Of a stretch of 64,000 bases of DNA, positions 1 through 11,940 are shown one piece after another. Positions within the stretch are counted from its first letter, which is position 1; each line of letters opens with the position of its first letter. Source of the stretch: Polytrichum commune (Eukaryota > Streptophyta > Polytrichopsida > Polytrichales > Polytrichaceae). Under the pieces are notes generated by a model that did not search any database, was not told the origin of the DNA, and saw only the letters and a list, made by a program, of their open reading frames with translations. Location of the stretch: assembly GCA_950295325.1 (NCBI GenBank), contig OX485804.1, forward strand, positions 44,082,001 to 44,146,000. The letters run 5' to 3'. The position numbers were made by a program, and so were the translations under genes.

Positions 1-1817
1 GCTGATAGTGTTGGAGCCAATTGGCACGCCGTTCGCAAAGTATATGGCAACGGAGATCCCAACAAATGCATGGAGAACCGGGAGCGGACATGTTTGTTTC
101 ACTGGACAAAGTGCCTTCAAAGAGCCACCTCTAAAAACATTCTACCGGGTTTTCAAGACCAACACATCGCTATGTGCAAAGTCTGGAAGGATGCTAAGTC
201 TCAAGAAGAAGCAGAAGCGCAGTATAATGTCATTCGGGGTTGGTGGCTTTCATCTGGTGCTACAACAGAGGATGGAAGGCGTTCTCTAAATGACTGGATG
301 GCATTCTGGCACTTTCGCTACAGACAGTGGGGCGGCTCTATGCAACTTGTAAGTTTGTGCATCACTTCACATGTTTTAATACACTAAACCTTCACTGTAA
401 TTCATATCGTTAGGCCATTACTCATCTTTGCATGTGGTTTCTCCAGGACCTCACTCTTGACGAGAGGGCGGACATGCCTTTTTGCAATCTAGCGGAAACT
501 GTCCACAACAGATGGCTGCAACAGTCCGGAAACACAATGACATGTTTGTACGAGGCTACGGTGGACGATCTCGTTCGTGCTTTCATGCAGATTACAAGCT
601 ACCGATTTTGGTTGAAAGGGGGGAAGGGAGGAAAAGGACCAGACAAATCTGAACTTCGTTTACGCCATGCACAACGCTCTGGAGACCCTAAGCTAATAGC
701 TGAGGCGATTAACTCTTATCCTGGGGCTGCAGATCTATTGACCAAGAAAGGAGGCCTTGAGGGCGCAGAGATTTTTGGGTCCACAAAACGAAAGTTAGAT
801 TTGCCACCAGGATCAAGTCATGATTCACATCGGTCGGATACAGTGAATTACTCTATTCCACGTGATGGTACCAGGTCCACTAAAGCACGCATTGAGGAGG
901 CTCTATCTAAACCTGACTCGGGCGTCCAACACACTACCTCCGTTTTGGAGACCAACTGCGATCCTTTGAAGTGGCACATTGCCCGTCTTTCAAGCAAATC
1001 CGCACGGAAATGCCAGGCCATGTGTGCTCATACTAATGAGAAATGCGATACCAGAGTAGGACGAGGTCCACATGGCACCCATGCCCCTACGTATGTTGGC
1101 GATAAGAAGGGGTACAAAACTCATCGAACTATTTCTACAGAATTTTGGTTTTGTGCAGATGACATTAATCGATGTGTGGAGGGGACCAAGAAATCCTTTG
1201 TGGTAGGTTGGCCATCTGTTCCTATGACTTGGCCTGTGAAGAAGGGTACAAACTTAACTATGAAGGAAATCTTGGCTCTAGAAGAGGCAGGTTTCCAACT
1301 CCAACAACGTGGTGCCTTATCTCCGCGCCGTCAATTCCAGAATGCAGCAAACATGCCACTTCCAAAATCACATTTCCCAACTCCTGTGAATCCAGACTCA
1401 CATCCTACAACTCGAGACGGTTTTGCCATCAGAAGAAGTTCAGATGCACCCACTCCTGAGTATCGCAATAAGTGGAGCAGTGCAGGACTTATGAACAATT
1501 GTCATGTGACAAGCGTTACGTCCATACCATACCCTGCATATGGGTGTGTTATATCCATGGATAGTGGTAATGGAAAGGTGTATTATATTACCATCACCGA
1601 TTTACCGGGATGTACCTGCCCCGATTTCATGAAGATGACATCAAAGACCTTAGGAAAGAAGGGTCAATGGAGGTATTGCAAGCATGTGTACTACATCTTT
1701 CGCTATTTCTGCAAGATGGATTACAAAGTGGACACTTTCATGCACGCACCCAGCTTTAGCTACAATGAGGTTATGCATATTTTAGAACTTGCTAAAGTTG
1801 CTGAACCACTTGTGTAG
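1..1817 (+). CDS. SWIM zinc-finger protein of Mutator-transposase type, 5' partial
   Basis: Two exons, <1-348 and 447-1817, read in one frame and give 572 residues; the true start lies left of the window. The intron has a GTAAGT donor at 349 and a TTTCTCCAG acceptor ending at 446, both at codon boundaries. An ATG at 432 is inside the intron and was not used as the start. The C-terminus carries a SWIM zinc finger (C-x-C...C-x-H): TGT at 1611, TGC at 1617, TGC at 1677, CAT at 1683. The first exon has a C-x3-H-W stretch (CLFHW) of the kind found in the second half of MULE transposases. Such proteins are either transposases or domesticated relatives that bind DNA. I see no stop or frameshift in 1.7 kb, unlike the other transposon proteins here, so it may be a young or a functional copy. 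The middle section (about residues 150-300) is low in recognisable motifs. Confidence 0.6.
349..446 (+). other. Intron of the SWIM gene
   Basis: A 98-bp phase-0 intron. It starts GTAAGTTTGT and ends with a T-rich tract and CAG. Removing it joins the two open frames without a stop. Confidence 0.7.
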
Positions 1818-3137
1818 TTCCTTGACTTCCTTCATGCTTCAAGGTGCTTGGTAGTGATCTTTTTAGTTGGGGAATCCCATCTTCAAATAGCGGAATTGAT
1901 TTGAATTGCCTTTGATTTGTATTTGAATCTGCACATTATTAAAAGATCATATTTATGAAACCATGAATTTTCCAATCTTGGATACAAAAGGATTGCCATG
2001 AAAATGACTATTTTTCTCTATCTTTTATTCTCAATTGTGACTATAGAATATTCTTGTCTCAGATCCGAATGGACATGGACAAAAAAAATTCATTTTTTTT
2101 ATTATCTGTTTTCATTTTTTTGAGTTTTCGTGGATAATACTTAAAATTTTAATTTACATTCTTATTCCCTTATTTTATGTTCCCTATTATTTTGGAAGAT
2201 TTTTTTCTAAATTTTTTTTTCGTTTTCTTCCGTTTCTTTTTATGGATGGTTTTTTCAAAAGTTTATAATTTCTTCCACTCCACGGTTATAGGCACCATCC
2301 ACAGTTAAATGTACCATCTACTTTTAGTCATATTTGTAAAGAAATTATACGAAGAGTCCTACTCGGTGTAAGAATTAAGTCAAATATTCTGATTTTTTTT
2401 TTTTAAATCAAATTTTCTGCTCACCGCTCGCCGCTCACAAGATAGCGTCGCTGATTCTCACAGTATATATGCTGACAGAACATCCTTCTGATTAAACTAT
2501 GATCATGTCAAACAAGACAGATAGGCCACAAAAACCAGTCAAAACAACATTTCGCCAACCTCCACAAAATGCACTGACAAGTGAATACTTGCACCTTGAA
2601 ACCTGAACCCATATTGAGCTAGGAAGTACAGCCTACAATTACGCCCACAAGTGTGGGTTGTGTTGTGTCAACAACTAAGACACTGAAGTTCCATAGTAGA
2701 ATTAAAATGCACCCACTTGAGATGCTAGAGATGCTAGAGATGACAGTGAACAGCTTTGCCCAACCATTCGCCAAAGCCATATTGGAGGCTCTGAATTAGA
2801 CCAAAGCAGAATATCCTAGAAAGACACCTTGAAAAATCATTATTCAGACGCACTGATATTGGTTCCAGTAGGACCACAGAGCATTGCTGAATCTCAAGTA
2901 TCACAATTCAAGTTTGAGCAGGACCAATGACACATCACAGCAATCTCAGCCAAATACAACTGCGACTCTCTTGGTACTAGCTCAGCTGATTTGCTAACCC
3001 TGACATTGTGGCCATAGCTGCAGTACAATCACTGGAAGTAGTAGCTGCCAAGTCAAGCTGCATGATAGCAACTTCATGGCACAACCTCTCCTTCATTTTG
3101 AGCTGACTCCCATTGCAATACCTTGGTACATTGCATC
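1818..3137. other. Space between two convergent genes; likely both 3' UTRs
   Basis: No coding signal is visible. The part from about 1.9 to 2.4 kb is very AT-rich with many T runs. The part from about 2.5 to 3.13 kb is of more even composition and lies directly downstream of the RHIP1-like stop codon, so it may hold that gene's 3' UTR. I could not place polyadenylation sites with confidence. Confidence 0.5.
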
Positions 3138-4458
3138 TCAGACTGGAATTCCATAATTGGCAATGCGTGTTACACGCTTATCCAAAAAGTTTCGTTGTTG
3201 TTTTGCCTCAGCTGTCATTGCAGCAACCTGTTTCATGCTCACAGAAATACTTCAGGAGAAATTTCTCAATTCATCTTTGTGGAGCACATTGAACAAATTT
3301 TCCTTGACCTCACTTAGGCAGTTCCATGGTTTTGGACAACTGGCTATAAAATACTTTAAAGGTTAGCACATGTATTTTTCAAGGGATCTAAGAGGTTGGT
3401 AGCCAATCATAATCTGTTGACATTATGTACAATTTATATCAAGAAAATGATGATATGACGGAATGCATTCTGGACTAGTTATCCCTTCTGAGTGAGAGGA
3501 TACCACCATACTTATGACTGTACAGTACTATACACAGGAATACACAACAGTGTACAGGTATTCGGATGATCAATGGTAGTTCTGCGAGGTAGAATAAAGG
3601 CATTAAGCACAAATACAACAAGTCAGGAGCCACCCAACATGTTAATCAGCAATATGCTACTGATAGAGGATGTAACACTATGTACCTCAGCTCGCAGCCT
3701 CAATGCTTCCCTGCCTGGTAGCTCCCGAAGATTGTCCAGTAGCCCTGCATGTATGAAGCATCTAAATAGCTCAGCACAGAGGCCACTTTCACATAATTTG
3801 CACTGCTAAGCACTCTCTCATAGTCAATTGGCCTACTTTGCAGACAGAATTCTCCATCATCACAGGACTTCAGCACTCTTGCACTGTTAGGTCATATCAA
3901 CCATAGTACAGGACAAACCTCTGGCAGATGATTCGGTTTTGTAAATACTCCTAGAGAGACTGCTCAGCTGGCTTCCAGTATCCCTGCACGATACACTTGG
4001 TTAATTACCAGAAACCCAAGAGCCACCAACAACGTGAATGGCAGAAAGAATCTACCACACTTCCCACCAATCTGTCACCTGACAAAGATGACAATTAGAA
4101 GGAAAGATAGAAACAACAATATCAAGTTTATCGACATACATCAAGAATTTTATATGAGGTGCCTCAGAATGTTGATTAGCCTGTACTAAGTTGTCCAATT
4201 GAGAACTGAGAAATATCTTCTATGAAAGTGCTTCATTTCAGATATGCTCCATACAAAGGGAATTCTGGAAGTCATCCAATGATGCTTACATAAGGGATGA
4301 TTCCTACTAAGTCATGTTGCTAAGCTCTATGTACTCCCAACTCTAAATACAAAGGAGTGTTAGAAAATGAAATGACGACTTCACCTCAAACTTAAGAGAA
4401 CTTGTCATGTGATGGTGACTTATGGGCTAGACGAAGGGAGAGGGGACACCACACCTTC

Positions 4459-4489
<31 letters not shown>

Positions 4490-7400
4490 TATGTGCTGTA
4501 GATTTTAAATGGTGTAGAAGAGAAGGGTGTCCCCTTTCTGAAGCCAGCCCAACTCCTGGCAGTTGAATAGGCAAGCTCTATGTATTCCTACTATATTGAA
4601 GGAAATGTTAAAGCAGTGAAAAAAACCTAATCTCAGCTCCAAGTGTTGCCATCATTTATTGAGGACTCCTGGCAACTGAAGTGAGGACATAGACATTTCT
4701 AATGGTACAGTTTCTTACTTTAGTTTTGTTCTCCCCCGCTGAAGTTCCTCTTCTGCTAGCCTTGCTCTCTCCTGGAAGAGTTCAAAAAAGCTTGAGAGAA
4801 GTTTGAAAAACATGTTGACTTAGCTAATCATCTTTGACTCTTTGTAAGATTACATCAGAACTTACATGACCAAGGTTTTGATGACGAAGCTTAAGAAATG
4901 ATGACAATCTGATGAGCAGTACAGAGGTATTGTCCTATTCCAGGTAAACCACTGTTACCTGGACCAAGCATTTGAACATTAAATGTTCTGTCTCAGAATT
5001 TCCAATTATACTTGATAGCTTTTGCCAATAACTAATTTCAAATATATTTACATTCTCCATTGAGATTCTGAATGGAGATTCATATGGAACATTACATGCT
5101 CTCAATCATTTCAAGCATTGAAATTTTTTAACATTATTTTTGTTCGCCACTGATTGGCATATATCACAAAATTAGGATAATAATACAATATTTAGCAACC
5201 TCACCTCCAGCTTCTTGGTCTCATTCTTCAGTAAATCTACTGATTGACGCATCTCCTTCACTTTGGTTTCTGCTCGGGCAACCATAGCCTACATTCAAAA
5301 GGCCACTTAATATTCATTTCTAGAATGGTGCATTTAAAACCAAACTAAAAGGTGCAAGATTTTGGTTTAAGCTTCATGAGTTTCAAGAACTGATTGCTTT
5401 TGATTTCAGCATACAAAGCAATATTGAAGATCAAAGACATTATACTCAAATTATTGTGAGTATTACCTCCTCACTTTGAAACCGTCCAATTGTAAAGCGA
5501 AATAACAGCCGCCTAGGTGCTGCAAGAATACATTGAAAATCAGAGATCAAACTTAAAATTGCACTTTGTTCAATCCTTCAAGTGCTTCACAAGGTATCCA
5601 AAGGTGCTCAGAATTACCTAAGAATCCCAGCAAGATAACTGACATCCTAGATGTCAATGAAGCATATTCAGAATGTCCAAAGAATAATCAACAATACACG
5701 AAGTACAGTATATGGAGGAAGAAATAGTAGCAAAGTACAGGAATATCAATTGAACTTACTTTTCAAAGCAAGTACTGTTCCAACTCCAAGAACTCCATAA
5801 GTTACATTTGGGTTCTTAGCCGCTATATTCACACCCTCTGCACCCATCTCCAGCAAGATTAAACCTATGCTATGCCAAGGAGCCAGGTTCTCAGAGCTTT
5901 CTGTATGAGTGGGAGGTTGTAATCGTAACACATCATTGAATGGAGCACATCAGGGCAACCAGGAATCATAAAACATGCTTCACCACCTCATCTGCAACAC
6001 TATTGTTACTTTCTTCGTCCTACACTTTGGAAATGCAGAGACTCAACTATAGCTTTTTTGTGATTACACCTTTGTATACAGCAATCTACTGAGATGCAAC
6101 AATGTATCCAAAGGTTCCTCAGGATATACAGTTTCTACATGAGACAACAGAGTAGATGCCTTACATTCAATCAGTGCTTCTCTACATCCTAGCTTAGGTT
6201 AAGTGAGTACTGGGTGAAAATTAGGAGGAGGTCTAGACAGTACCTTTCAGTTTGCTGAAAAAAATATCTTCATAATGAGAATATTCATGTCTAACTGTGG
6301 TGGCAAATTTCTGCAGCAGCATCAACACCAAGGACTCATTCAGGCAACCACAGCAACAGACATATTATACATAACGTGACCATCAAAACTCACTTCAGGG
6401 TCTTATCATAGTCACCAGGCCCTACATGATCCCAGTTGATAACCAGAACCCTATGTGATAACATCTGGGGTGAAGGGAATACTCAGCCCAGGTGAATGGT
6501 GAAATTTTACCTTATCACGAAGTATTGAACCTAACACCTACATCATGCATTGGAGTGACTGGTTGCCACTTCTTCCCAAACTTACAGGACACATGTATCT
6601 AGCAATAGAAGAAATGAATGAAAAAATAGTTAGCAGAGAGTGAATCAGCAACCTTGTAAAATCAGAACACCCAATTGACAACAAGAACTGTAGCAGATAT
6701 GAACAAAAGGCCTTCTGCTGCAATTGAGAATCATGTGGAGAAAATATTACAAGCAGCCATATTGGGTAGGTGGAATGCACCATATTGATCTTAACTCCCC
6801 TGCTGTGAGAGCAGAAACCTGATGCCTCAAATCCATGCACATCATCAACAATTTAATGAACAAACTAACGTATACACACCTCAAATCAATACACAACCTC
6901 ACTGGACCTTCTTGAGTAGAATGGTATTCAGCTAATTCTGACTTCAGGACAGTGGGCTCAGGATACTCACTTCCACCATGTCCCACTCTGCATCACAACT
7001 CAACAACAATGCAATGTATCTATGAGGAGCTCAAGGATTGAGCATTGTACTCTCAATCTTGGGTGAAGTGACTAAGCCATCTGCTACTTGCCACAGTCAA
7101 GTCAGTGAACTGACCACCTGAAGCTTCTTCTTCAATATCTAAAGCACGCAACATGCCTCATGCCAATTCCAAAATACCAAACCCTAGACCTGGTCAGCAA
7201 AATCTAGAGCAGAAACCCCAAGAGTAGCTCACGACCCCAATGCAACATGGAAGAATTTACCGAGACCAGGAATTGCTTTCCCTAGCTAAAGAATTCCACT
7301 CTGTTTCATAAGTGAGCACGATTCCTAATTTCAAAATTAGGAATGAAATTCATCAATACAGAATCTCAAATTGCATCATGTTGAGAATCTCGAATCTCGC

Positions 7401-8046
7401 ATCTCGCATCCCAATTCGTTACATTACCTCCACTTTGTGCATTCCTACGATTGATACGAACACATCGAGCTCCCTCTCGAAACAAAAACACTCACGAAGT
7501 AAACAATGGCCATGTGGGAAAGCATACCCCAACCTAAGAGTAAACTCAAATTCAATGCAGGATCTCAAATTGCACCATTTCGAGAATCCCGCATCCTGAT
7601 TCATTACATTACCTCCACTTTGTGCACTCCTGCGATTTGATAGGAACATCTCGAGCTCCCTCTCGAAACCACAACACTGACGAAGTAAAAATGCCCATAC
7701 AGGGAGTAAACCCCAACTTAAGAGTAAACCCTAATCCACATGAATGAGGGCGAGGGATGTGGTAGTACTCCAGCCCATACCACTTTGAGAAGAGCAAGAG
7801 AAATGGCAAGGGAGCAGCTGAGATTCCAAAGAATGGATGTGAATGGTTCACCTTGGCAACATCCAGATGGTGCGAGGAGGCATCTTGGAACTGGCCGAGT
7901 TGGAGCCTGGCTGTTTTGAGAGCCTCGTCGGTGCTGCTGAGTGCCTGCTTGCCCATGGTCTGTGCCTGTGCAGTGTAGAAGCTCCAGGACTCTTCCGCCC
8001 TGCCCGCCAGCTCCTTGGAGCCATCGCCATCGCCGTCGGCCCCCAT
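3138..8046 (-). CDS. RHIP1: RHIP1-like protein (RGS1-HXK1-interacting protein 1 family), 8 exons
   Basis: Exons on the minus strand: 8046-7852, 5847-5760, 5519-5467, 5288-5205, 4771-4719, 3983-3919, 3744-3686, 3227-3138 (TGA at 3140-3138). All introns are GT-AG and phases agree, giving 687 nt and 228 residues. The order of blocks matches the plant RHIP1 family as I know it: a variable N-terminus (1-65), a hydrophobic stretch with YGVLGVGTVLAL (about 82-93), the conserved PRRLLFRFTIGRFQSEE (96-112), a charged probable coiled coil (113-200) with ELPGREALRLRAE (187-199), and a C-terminus ending in GIPV. In Arabidopsis the family member binds the membrane regulator RGS1 and hexokinase 1 and links to glucose and G-protein signalling; that role is inferred here. 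The start ATG at 8046 is the only one in frame, with a TAA upstream. The weakest point is the exon 2 acceptor (GGAG before 5847); a small missed exon in the 2-kb first intron is possible. Confidence 0.85.
4460..4493. repeat. (AT)n microsatellite in an RHIP1 intron
   Basis: About 34 bp of AT/TA dinucleotides with one GT interruption, in the intron between the fifth and sixth coding exons. Likely variable in length between individuals. Confidence 0.85.
7362..7735. repeat. Tandem duplication of about 190 bp in RHIP1 intron 1
   Basis: The segment starting AATCTCAAATTGCA at 7362 is repeated from 7561. Both copies contain the words ACATTACCTCCACTTTGTGC and CGAGCTCCCTCTCGAAA and end near a GACGAAGTAAA-type word. 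The copies differ at scattered bases. The repeat lies just inside the first intron, near the donor side. Confidence 0.75.
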
Positions 8047-8229
8047 GGCGATGATGCCTGCCGAGACCTCTCCCAGCTCTTCTCCTCTCCCCGAAGAGCT
8101 TTGTACTTGGGCCGTTTTCCTTCGTTATTTGGTCGTCTCTCTCCCCTCGCCCTGCTTTTCCCCTTTCTTGCTCACACCTCGCCCCTTTCCTCCATCCATG
8201 GCGTTCTTTCTTTTGAATAATTATACTAA
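8047..8229 (-). promoter_or_regulatory. RHIP1 5' flank, shared with dispersed repeat R
   Basis: Immediately upstream of the start codon is a purine-rich (minus strand) region with no clear TATA box. On the plus strand it carries CTTTCTTGCTCACACCTCG and a CCTCCATCCATGGCGTTC-type word. The same words recur at about 10.42 kb, 11.15 kb, 19.49 kb and 19.96 kb in intergenic repeats. So the leader or promoter of this gene lies in, or gave rise to, a repeated sequence. The promoter role is an inference from position only. Confidence 0.5.
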
Positions 8230-8375
8230 GCGCCACTTCAAGCCAAGAGCCATGAAATTGTGAGAGCCCAAAAAGAAAGTGCCCAAAGGCCGTCCCAACA
8301 CACCTCCAAAATCATGTAGTGTGGTCACGGATCCTCAAGTGTAGTGTGAAACCATATGTGCCCGGGCCCTCAACC

Positions 8376-8454
8376 ACACAACATTATTCAGATCCATAAC
8401 AATGTTATATGGGACTAATACAAGACATTGTTATGGATATGTATAATGTTGTGT
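8376..8454. mobile_element. Foldback element F1 inside MITE M1
   Basis: A 79-bp near-perfect palindrome with ends ACACAACATTAT and ATAATGTTGTGT. MITE copies M4 and M5 read CTCAACCAA(A/C)TGC straight across this point, so they show the empty site. Related foldbacks are at 54580-54685 and 55346-55473, and a partial one at about 51735-51815. Confidence 0.7.
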
Positions 8455-8811
8455 AAATGCTATTCACTGAATTTCTATTCACGTGGGTCCTCACACATGA
8501 TAAAATAAAATAAACCAACGGTTATGAGTGTTCGGAGAGCCATGGTCTCCAGGTTTTATTTTAAGCCTACCTCCAGGAGGTGGATTTTTGAAAAATAATC
8601 CAAGTGACCATGAAACATGATCCATTCGATGCCACGTAGGAATCCATGTAGACTTTACATCCATCTTGCATTCACGTACTCCGTTGGTCCCTCAAGCATA
8701 GTGTGAAGCGAACTTGGACCGGCTCCGCCTTTTCTAGCAATGAGAGTGCTTGAAGTGGAATGGTCACGGGCTCTCAATCTTGTGTGTGAAGCAGAGCCCT
8801 ACATCGGGCAC

Positions 8812-9185
8812 CCATACCCATGCCCATGCCCATACCCACCCATGCCCATGGGTTTTGGGTGGGCATGGGTGCAATATTATTGTTCATGGGCGGGCATGGC
8901 TGGGCATGGCTGCGCTATTATTGTTCATGGGCGGGCATGGGCGGGCATGGGCGGGCATGGGTGGGCATGGGTGGGGCATAATTACACAATTACACAATTA
9001 CACATTACACATTACATAATTTTTGAATACATGGGCGCAATTTGAATAGCATGGGTGGGCATGGGTGGGCACATGTCATGCTATGTGTGGGCATGGGTGG
9101 GCATGGGTGCGCACATGTCATGCCATGGGTGGGCATGGGTGGGCATAGATCGTTGCTGATGGGCATGGTCTGGGTATGGGTGCAA
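8812..9185. repeat. GGGCATGGGT minisatellite, starting as a palindrome
   Basis: Decamer-like units GGGCATGGGT/GGGCATGGGC repeat through the block, broken by a short AT-rich piece (ACACAATT repeats, about 8983-9045). The first 40 bp are C-rich (CCCATGCCC units) and are followed at once by the G-rich units, so the left end can fold into a hairpin. Open frames here are by-products of the repeat. Confidence 0.85.
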
Positions 9186-9224
9186 TTAGAAAGGAAAATG
9201 TTGGGCTCTGGTGTGAAGTGGCCC

Positions 9225-9725
9225 TACTACTAAGCAAGCTCGTCTTACCATTCCATAAACCCCCACCCTTGTGTCCTTTCACACACAAGGTAAGTAGGTA
9301 GGTATGTGGGTCTTATGTGGTCATTCTTCTTATTTGGAATGGTATATGGTAAGTAAGGCCTGTAGTTATGAGCAAATGTCAAATTGACACATGTTACGAT
9401 GAGATTGGACTATGTGGTCGTAACACAAACGAGGTCTAAACCACACCAGTAGAAGACAAAGGAGGGTTTTTTATGTTAAGGTGGTAACTTTGTTGGCACC
9501 GTGAAATAAAGTGTCCAATGAAAACATCTCCTTCTCTCATTTCTTATTCTTCCTACCCATCCCTAGGAGCACTACACTACATATTGTAATTCGTGTCGTA
9601 TGGTACTTTATGTTACCGTGCTAACTTTTCTAGTGACAATGTTTATGATCATCCCAACTTACTTTTCGTTCATCAAAATGCCAATTATTGAAACAAAATT
9701 TGGTGTAATTTGCATGCTCACCTAG
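9225..9725. repeat. Right part of R repeat copy R1, then unassigned sequence
   Basis: It resumes the R repeat after MITE M1 with CATAAACCCCCACCCTTGTG, then TTTCACACACAAGG and TATGTGGTCATTCTT-type words that recur at 10.5, 10.9 and 19.5 kb. From about 9.48 kb I see nothing I recognise. Confidence 0.6.
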
Positions 9726-9947
9726 GATCGGGGAGAACCAACCACATAGTTACAGATGCACCGGTTGAGTTTGAGAATTAACTGGTTGAAATTCAAATCT
9801 TAAGGAAGGTTACCAATCATTTTAGAAGAATTTATTGGATATATATCCAACTAATAAAGAAAAACCGAAAGAACATACCATGTAACCGGTTGGACTTGGA
9901 AACACTAGGATATGAACCAATTATGCTAAAAAATCTCCCCGGACACT
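9726..9947 (-). repeat. Dispersed element A, copy A1
   Basis: About 220 bp with ends CGGGGAGAACCAAC (left) and CTCCCCGGACACT (right). The internal words GGTTGGACTTGGAAACACTA and ACCGGTTGAG are shared with copies at 45497-45700, 48095-48420 and 53161-54190. The short inverted ends suggest a small nonautonomous DNA transposon. No protein is encoded. Confidence 0.65.
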
Positions 9948-9957
9948 CACCCTAACA

Positions 9958-10180
9958 AGTTTGTGATGAAATATTGTCAAGGATGAATGAAAGTTGGATG
10001 AAAAATCACTTAACAATGACAGTAATTGCAACACTGTAAATATATAATCCCAAAAACAATTTACAAGGAATGACAAATAATATTAGTGTTGGTGACACTA
10101 CACTGGGGTTTACAATTAGTATTGAGCAAGACAATAAGAATTGGTTACACTAAATACAATATGTAGTGTAGTGTCCGGAG
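9958..10180 (+). repeat. Dispersed repeat S, copy S1
   Basis: About 220 bp, from GTGATGAAATATTGTCA to ACACTAAATACAATATGTAG. It is the reverse complement of the stretch at about 63715-63950 with scattered differences. No coding signal and no obvious inverted ends. Confidence 0.6.
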
Positions 10181-10379
10181 GTTTTCTAATGCCACTCCTT
10201 TGCCATGCCATTTCTCTTATTCTCACAAGGGAGTCTGGAACCTTAGATTAGAATGAAAAAAATGTTGATGAGTCATCAAGGCCACACTATTTGCCCTTCT
10301 TGTCATGTGGTAGTTGCTCGCCCCTCTCAACCAATGAGAGAGGTCTTCCTTTTGGAAAAAACTCCGGCCATGTGGTTTG

Positions 10380-11260
10380 GGCCTCGTAAGGCCTCTCTCC
10401 CCCCGCCATGTGTTTCTCTTTCTTACTCACAAGTCACCCCTTTCCTTTAGAGTACATTGCATTTTTTTTATGAATGATATTAACAAGCAAGCTCTTGCCA
10501 TTTCTTAAACCCCCACCTTTGTGTCCTTTCACATGCAAGGTAGGTGTGTGGGCTTTATGTGGTCATTCTTATTGATTGGAGGCCTACATTTGAGTGGTAG
10601 TGTATGGCAAGCCTTCTAGTCATGAATGGACGCCAAAATGATCATGTTACAATGTAGTTGGACTATAGGCTCCAAATAGAGACATCATTATGGACATCAA
10701 AATTACATGTTATGATGAAATTGGACTATGTGCTCAAAATATAAACACCATTTGACGTTCAACCCTTAACATGCTTGGGAGGGCCTCCCCCCCCCCCCCC
10801 CAAATCCAACACATCATGCTCACATTTTGCTCCGTTTGGCCCCTTCCCCCATCCATAGCACTTATTATTAATATTATTGTTATTATTAGCAACAAACTCT
10901 TACCATTTCATAAAGGCCCATCTTGGGTTCTTTCACATGCAAGGTAGGTATGTGAGTCTCATGTTGTCACTATTCTTAATTAGAATCCTATATTTGAATG
11001 GTAGTGAGGCTTGTAATTGTGAATGAACACTAGTATGACACATTTTATGATGAGGCTAGACCATTTGCTCAAAATATAAACACCATTCAACATTCCACAC
11101 TTAACACGATTGGGAAAGCCTCTCTCCCATGTCCCACTTGTCCTCTTTCTTGCTCACACCTCGTGTGCGACCTCCGACACCGTGGCATTGTTTGTGAGTA
11201 ATAATCAAGCTACCATTTCATAAACCCCCGGCCCGACTCCTTTCATATGTATGGTATGAG
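10380..11260. repeat. R repeat copies R2-R4 in loose tandem
   Basis: At least three degenerate copies begin near 10.38, 10.84 and 11.12 kb. Shared words are CTTTCTTGCTCACACCTCG (or close variants), CCATTTCATAAA, TCCTTTCACATGCAAGGTAG and ATGCTCAAAATATAAACACC. The block includes a run of 15 C at 10787-10801. No coding signal is visible. Confidence 0.6.
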
Positions 11261-11940
11261 GCTACGTTCGGGGAGGATTTTCACACGAACCCTCTAATAA
11301 CTGATTAAAATGGGCCCCAACCGGTTATTACATATTTTTTGTCGGTTTGGATTGGATCCATGAAGTTCATCCGGTTTATTCCCCCCCACTTGACATTTTA
11401 CCTCAGTTGAAAGCGAGATGTAAAAAACATGGCCGGTAAAAAAACCATTTAAATAATATTTTGCCCGGTTTTCATGATTTTCTGAACTAAATTACATTAC
11501 CAAAATACTCAATTTATCCTTAGCAGGAGTTGAATTTGGTTCAAATACCCCCACTGGTTGGGGACTAAGGATTTACAATCCCTCAAACTACCAATGACTT
11601 CAATTACTCTATGACTATAAAGATCGACAAATTCATCTTGTACACATATTTTTATACACATGTTATACAATATAATACAAATTTACAATAAAAAAAAATT
11701 TAATCTAATAATGAATTTGCATGTTCTAATACAAAACAAAAAAAATACAAATTGATGATCCTCATACACCCTTAAACGATTTGAAGCCATTGAGAACAAT
11801 AGGGGTTGAAATTAGTACAAATAACCATCAACACAATAATTTACATTTCATGTACAAATCATAATAAATTATTATATTTTTACTTAGAACCAATAACTCA
11901 ACATAGATACCGTTCGGGATGATAAAATAAATACCTAAAT
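11261..11940. other. AT-rich spacer with no gene seen
   Basis: The left part starts GTTCGGGGAGGATTTTCACACG and contains CAACCGGTTATTACA, recalling the ends and core words of element A, so it may be a diverged relative. The rest is AT-rich with A runs and holds no recognisable feature. Confidence 0.4.

Larger units (their letters stand above)
8230..9224. mobile_element. Harbinger-type MITE copy M1, with two internal additions
   Basis: Related to the copies at 18843-19326, 37140-37681, 44522-45021 and 56526-57011. It begins GCGCCACTTCA after TAA and ends GTGTGAAGTGGCCC. The body to about 8803 matches M4 and M5 closely. Two segments are extra: a 79-bp palindrome (8376-8454) and a GGGCATGGGT minisatellite (about 8812-9185) inserted just before the right terminus. 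The element interrupts repeat R and lies 184 bp upstream of the RHIP1 start codon. The target duplication is unclear in this copy. Confidence 0.7.

Noticed and set aside
432-446. ATG at 432 as the start of the SWIM protein
   Set aside because: It lies in the last 15 bases of a GT-AG intron; the frame continues upstream through exon <1-348.
7718-8236. 172-codon minus frame over RHIP1 exon 1
   Set aside because: It is Arg/Gly-rich and out of frame with the conserved protein; the 8046 start frame joins the conserved exons.
7843-8263. Open frames on the plus strand across 7843-8263
   Set aside because: They are antisense shadows of RHIP1 exon 1 and its purine-rich leader, with no motif of their own.
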